NCBI GenBank assembly: GCA_030602145.1
Contig: JAUWAH010000073.1
Span: 1-8,585 of the forward strand
Length of the DNA: 8,585 nucleotides
DNA from: Desulfobulbus sp.
Lineage (GTDB): Bacteria; Desulfobacterota; Desulfobulbia; Desulfobulbales; Desulfobulbaceae
Reading direction: 5' to 3'
Shown: one piece after another, positions 5,775 through 8,585 of the stretch
Position numbering within the stretch: the stretch's first letter is position 1
How the letters are laid out: each line of letters begins with the position of its first letter
Notes under the pieces: generated by a model
Told to the model about the DNA's origin: nothing
Seen by the model: the letters and a program-made list of their open reading frames with translations, nothing else
Databases searched by the model: none
Translations under genes and position numbers: made by a program

Positions 5775-7395
5775 CCGAGGCGATCAGGGCGGCGCCGATG
5801 GCGTTGCCCACCTCATAGCGATCGGGGAAGGCGACGGTGGTGCCCAATCGCCTGGCAATGGCCGGAAGAAAGAAACTGGCGGCGGCGCCGATGCCGATGA
5901 TCGGCAGCTTGAGGGTGAAGTGGACAGCGAACAGGTCGTTGTCCCGCCGGTTGAGAAAGGGGGCACTTTGCCCGTCCGGCCAGATGGAACGGGCCAGATA
6001 GGTGAGCATTATGGTCTCGATGGCTGCTTCGGTGGCGCTGATGACCCGTTCGCAGAGGGTATCGACGGGCAGGCCCATCTGGTCGGCCAGGATCGTGGCG
6101 CCGCTGCGGCTCGCCGCGTCGTCGCCGATCCGGAGCAGACCGAGGACATGGAGGGCGTCGGTGGGGGTAAAGCCGGTGACCACCACCTGCTGAAGAAACA
6201 ACAGCCGCTCCATCTGTTTTTCCAGATGAATGCCGCCCACGCCGGTGTGCGCGGCCAGATCGCTTGGTGATGTCGGTCCGTGGTCGGCCAGATGGCGGAG
6301 GAGCGCATCCCGGCGGATCAGGTCGGGGTCGAGTCCGGGCACCGGCAGGACCAGATAGGGATCGGTGTCGCGGCGCAGCCACCGACCCGGGTCGGGCAGA
6401 TCCGGGGTCATGGCCAGGGGCTGGACGCGGGTGGTGTGCAGGGTGATCCGCCCGTCCCGATGGCAAACCACATGGCTGTCGCCGCCGGCGCCGGCGGTGT
6501 ACATGTCCACGGCCTCGACATGGGTCCGCCATTCGCCGATCGTGCACCCTTCCCGGTTGAGCACCGGCTTGCCCTCCCTGATCAGGCAGACATCGGTGGT
6601 GGTGCCGCCCACGTCCACCACCAGGGCTGTGTCCGTCCTGTCGGAGGCCCCGAAGCGGGCTGTGGCTGCCGGGCCGCTGGCCATGGTGACCGCCGCCTGA
6701 TCGGCGATCCGGTCCAGGGATTCGCCCCGGCCGTTGCCGCAGATGATGGTCACCGGGCAATCGAGCCCGACGGTCAGCATGGAGCGCTGGATCGCGGCGA
6801 GGAAATCGGTCATCAGCGGCATCAGTTTGGCGTGGAGACAGGCGGTGGCCGAGCGTTCGAGCATGCCCGGATGGCCGGAGACCTGGTGCGAGCAGAAGAC
6901 CGGTTTGGGGTCGATGAGGCGGATGGCCTCCCGGGCCACCAGTTCATGGGCGGGATTCTTGATCGACATCGCCCCGCAGACCGCATAGCTGTCCACCTCG
7001 GACGCCAGGCGTGGCAGGGTGTCCACCAGGCCCTCGATGTCCAGGGGTTCGTCCTCCTCGCCGATGATGGTATGGCCGCCCTTGAGGAAGATATTGGCCA
7101 CCACCGGCAGCTTGAAGTGGCGGACATTGCCCAGCACGAACAATCCTACCCGGGCTCCCCTCCCCTCGACCACGGAGTTGGTGGCCAGGGTGGTGGACAC
7201 GGCCAGTCCGGTCACCTCCCGGGGGGACACCGATGGGGACAGCAGTCCGCTCAAGGCCCGGCCGACGCCGAGGCTGAGATCGTGGGGGGTTGTCCGCTCC
7301 TTCTGCCAGGCAATCACCTGCCGGGAGCGGGTGTCGATGAGGACGGCATCGGTGTAGGTGCCGCCGGTGTCGATACCGATGCAATAGGTGGTCAT
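5767..7395 (-). CDS. Stand-alone short HyuA-type hydantoinase/oxoprolinase family protein
   Basis: A 542-residue member of the HyuA family, ATP-dependent enzymes of the actin/hexokinase fold (N-methylhydantoinase A, 5-oxoprolinase, acetone carboxylase subunit). The start at 7395 is chosen because IGIDTGGTYTDAV, the N-terminal phosphate-binding motif of the family, begins at residue 6; the frame is open further upstream but not protein-like. Other marks are VSTTLATNSVVEG (66-78), ASGPAAT (239-245), the second phosphate motif DVGGTTTDV (261-269), GAGGDS (302-307) and a C-terminal GIGAAASFFLPAIARRLG (501-518). Residues about 358-408 resemble a winged-helix-like segment before GFTPTDALHVLG. Usual HyuA proteins are about 680-720 residues and sit beside HyuB; this one is shorter and no HyuB is visible, so the substrate is unknown. 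No ribosome binding site is seen; a 7-codon ORF overlaps the start by ATGA. The stop codon lies in the edge of the repeat element. Confidence 0.88.
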   Translation of the reverse strand: MTTYCIGIDTGGTYTDAVLIDTRSRQVIAWQKERTTPHDLSLGVGRALSGLLSPSVSPREVTGLAVSTTLATNSVVEGRGARVGLFVLGNVRHFKLPVVANIFLKGGHTIIGEEDEPLDIEGLVDTLPRLASEVDSYAVCGAMSIKNPAHELVAREAIRLIDPKPVFCSHQVSGHPGMLERSATACLHAKLMPLMTDFLAAIQRSMLTVGLDCPVTIICGNGRGESLDRIADQAAVTMASGPAATARFGASDRTDTALVVDVGGTTTDVCLIREGKPVLNREGCTIGEWRTHVEAVDMYTAGAGGDSHVVCHRDGRITLHTTRVQPLAMTPDLPDPGRWLRRDTDPYLVLPVPGLDPDLIRRDALLRHLADHGPTSPSDLAAHTGVGGIHLEKQMERLLFLQQVVVTGFTPTDALHVLGLLRIGDDAASRSGATILADQMGLPVDTLCERVISATEAAIETIMLTYLARSIWPDGQSAPFLNRRDNDLFAVHFTLKLPIIGIGAAASFFLPAIARRLGTTVAFPDRYEVGNAIGAALIASEA

Positions 7396-7415
7396 GGTTC
7401 GTTGATGGTGGTCAT
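7392..7415 (-). other. Tiny upstream ORF overlapping the hyuA-like start
   Basis: On the - strand an ATG at 7415 opens a 7-codon frame (MTTINEP) whose TGA at 7394-7392 overlaps the ATG of the HyuA-like gene by four bases (ATGA). The ten bases CATGACCACC occur twice, once around each ATG, so this may be a small duplication of the start region. Neither ATG has a clear ribosome binding site. It may couple or restrain translation of the main gene, or be chance. Confidence 0.25.
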
Positions 7416-7609
7416 GGTATCGCGGGGCGGAGGCCGTCGATGAGCCGGCGGCCCGGCGGTTGATGCCGCACGGTTTGCTTCGTGCCAGACCGCTGTCGTC
7501 ACAAGGTGGTGATGGATACCATCGGCGGATGCGAAAAGCAAGAGAAGCCTGGTGCACCGGGATGGGGGGTTGGTTGCCTGGCATGGTCGACGCAGGCGTT
7601 AAACGGATC

Positions 7610-8584
7610 TCAGAGAAAACGGCTCAACGGGGTCAGCAGCCACTCCAGGAACCGTTCAAGCCAGTTGACGCGCCCGTGGTCGGCCAGGGTCATGCGACGC
7701 GATTGCTGGAGTTCCTCTGTGAACAGCGCTGCAACCTGTCCGCCGAAGGCCGGGCTGTCGATGATGACGTTGATCTCGAAGTTGCGATGAAAACTTCGGT
7801 AATCGAGGTTGGCCGAGCCAAGGGTTGCCCACCGGTTGTCGATGAGCATCACCTTGGCGTGGAGGATGGTCCCCTGGCGGGTGAAGATATCGACGCCGTG
7901 TTCCAGCAGCGGTTTGAGGTAGGCGCGGCTCAGCATCTGCACCACCGGCACATCGCTGATCGACGGCAGGATGATCTGCACCCTGACGCCGCGCTTGACG
8001 GCCCGCAGCAGGGAACGGACCACCCTCGGTCCGGGAAGGAAGTAGGGGGTGATGATGCGGATGCTGCGCGTCGCGCCCACCACCGCCAGGCGAAAGGAGT
8101 TGCGGATCAGCGGCCGATTGTGATGCGGCGAGCCGTTGACGATGATCACGTCGGCATCGCCCGCCGGCGAGCTGGCATGTCCCGGTTGTTGCTTGATAGC
8201 GACACCCGCTTCCTGCAGCCAGGTTTCATGGAATAATCGCTGTAATTCCAAGGCAGCAGGCCCGTCGAGACGAATGCCGACATCCCGCCATCGTTCGAGA
8301 CTGTCGCCAAATCCCGAATACTCATCGCCGACGTTGAGTCCTCCGAGAAAGGCCGTGTTCCCGTCGATGACCACCATTTTGCGGTGGTCACGGATATCGA
8401 GCCAATGAAGTTTGGTGAAGGCGGGTTTGTTGAAGGAAAGGCATTGAACGCCGGCATGGTGCAGTGCTTGAAAATAAGAAGAGGGGGTATCGAAGCAACC
8501 GATGCTGTCGTATATCAGAGACACTTGAACACCGCGCTGGGCGGCGCTCCGCAGGGCGGCGGCAAAAGCCTGTCCGGTGGCATC
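7610..8584 (-). CDS. Cardiolipin synthase-like phospholipase D family protein (5' end outside window)
   Basis: The C-terminal 324 residues of a cardiolipin synthase of the phospholipase D superfamily, which joins phosphatidylglycerol molecules, or phosphatidylglycerol with another lipid, to make cardiolipin at the inner membrane. The frame is open through 8584 on the - strand, so the GTG at 8524 is internal: upstream codons read GQAFAAALRSAAQRGVQV, continuing into SLIYDSIG, as in the family. Both HKD motifs are present: HRKMVVID at 8386-8363 followed by FLGGLNVGDEY, and HAKVMLID at 7861-7838 followed by LGSANLDYRSF. The segment ITPYFLP between them is also typical. A usual Cls has about 400-500 residues with two N-terminal membrane spans; those would lie beyond the right edge. 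The C-terminal end, WLEWLLTPLSRFL-like, is hydrophobic as in ClsA proteins. There are 214 bases to the next gene, with no convincing terminator or promoter. Which paralog (ClsA, B or C) cannot be settled here. Confidence 0.9.
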   Translation of the reverse strand, partial: DATGQAFAAALRSAAQRGVQVSLIYDSIGCFDTPSSYFQALHHAGVQCLSFNKPAFTKLHWLDIRDHRKMVVIDGNTAFLGGLNVGDEYSGFGDSLERWRDVGIRLDGPAALELQRLFHETWLQEAGVAIKQQPGHASSPAGDADVIIVNGSPHHNRPLIRNSFRLAVVGATRSIRIITPYFLPGPRVVRSLLRAVKRGVRVQIILPSISDVPVVQMLSRAYLKPLLEHGVDIFTRQGTILHAKVMLIDNRWATLGSANLDYRSFHRNFEINVIIDSPAFGGQVAALFTEELQQSRRMTLADHGRVNWLERFLEWLLTPLSRFL

Positions 8585-8585
8585 G

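Noticed and set aside
5597..5818. 73-residue + strand frame through the repeat element
   Set aside because: It consists of repeat sequence (RGAQRREISQ-type translation) plus the antisense of the HyuA-like 3' end, and has no ribosome binding site.
6280..7443. 387-residue + strand frame opposite the HyuA-like gene
   Set aside because: It is antisense to a gene with unmistakable family motifs, and its translation is Gly/Asp/His-rich without any domain pattern.
7420..7609. Weak promoter-like pair TTGCTT and TATCCA on the - strand between the cardiolipin synthase and HyuA-like genes
   Set aside because: The spacing is 17 bases, but each box matches the consensus at only three positions, which chance explains.
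7460..8236. 258-residue + strand frame opposite the cardiolipin synthase-like gene
   Set aside because: It is antisense to both the HKD2 region and the C-terminus of a clear phospholipase D family gene, and has no protein-like pattern.

Overview
The window is GC-rich, densely coded bacterial DNA from a Gram-negative organism: it has a TolC-type outer membrane channel with a signal peptide, periplasmic thiol chemistry and a quinol oxidase. The GC bias, the style of the bd oxidase and the hyphen-like inverted repeat resemble sulfate- or metal-reducing Desulfobacterota (old Deltaproteobacteria). That placement is inference from recalled family patterns, not a search result.

Layout. Positions 2-4269 are read on the + strand. 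They hold the 3' part of cydA, a complete cydB, a strong hairpin, and a 34-codon single-membrane-span ORF with a good ribosome binding site (candidate third oxidase subunit). A 447-base stretch without a convincing gene but with four hairpins follows, then a TolC-family outer membrane protein and a hotdog thioesterase whose start overlaps the TolC stop. From 4282 to the right end everything is on the - strand. In order of transcription these are the 3' two thirds of a cardiolipin synthase-like phospholipase D enzyme (7610-8584), a short stand-alone HyuA-type hydantoinase/oxoprolinase family ATPase (5767-7395), a palindromic repeat element (5630-5774), a DsbD-like membrane electron transporter (4816-5511) and a TlpA/ResA-like thioredoxin (4282-4776). 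The two blocks converge with only 12 bases between stop codons at 4270-4281.

How the genes work together. CydA, CydB and probably the small peptide form a cytochrome bd quinol oxidase, giving oxygen respiration or oxygen detoxification at low oxygen. The DsbD-like protein and the TlpA-like protein form a natural two-gene electron relay, from cytoplasmic thioredoxin through the membrane to a periplasmic CXXC domain. TolC plus thioesterase is a translationally coupled pair without a visible pump partner. The cardiolipin synthase and HyuA-like genes look like neighbours rather than one pathway.

No CRISPR array, tRNA, rRNA, transposase, toxin-antitoxin pair or recognisable defence system was seen. 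The points most worth a second look are the microprotein after cydB, the structured region before tolC, the repeat element whose insertion appears to have preserved the stop codon of the hydantoinase-family gene, and the tiny ORF overlapping that gene's start.
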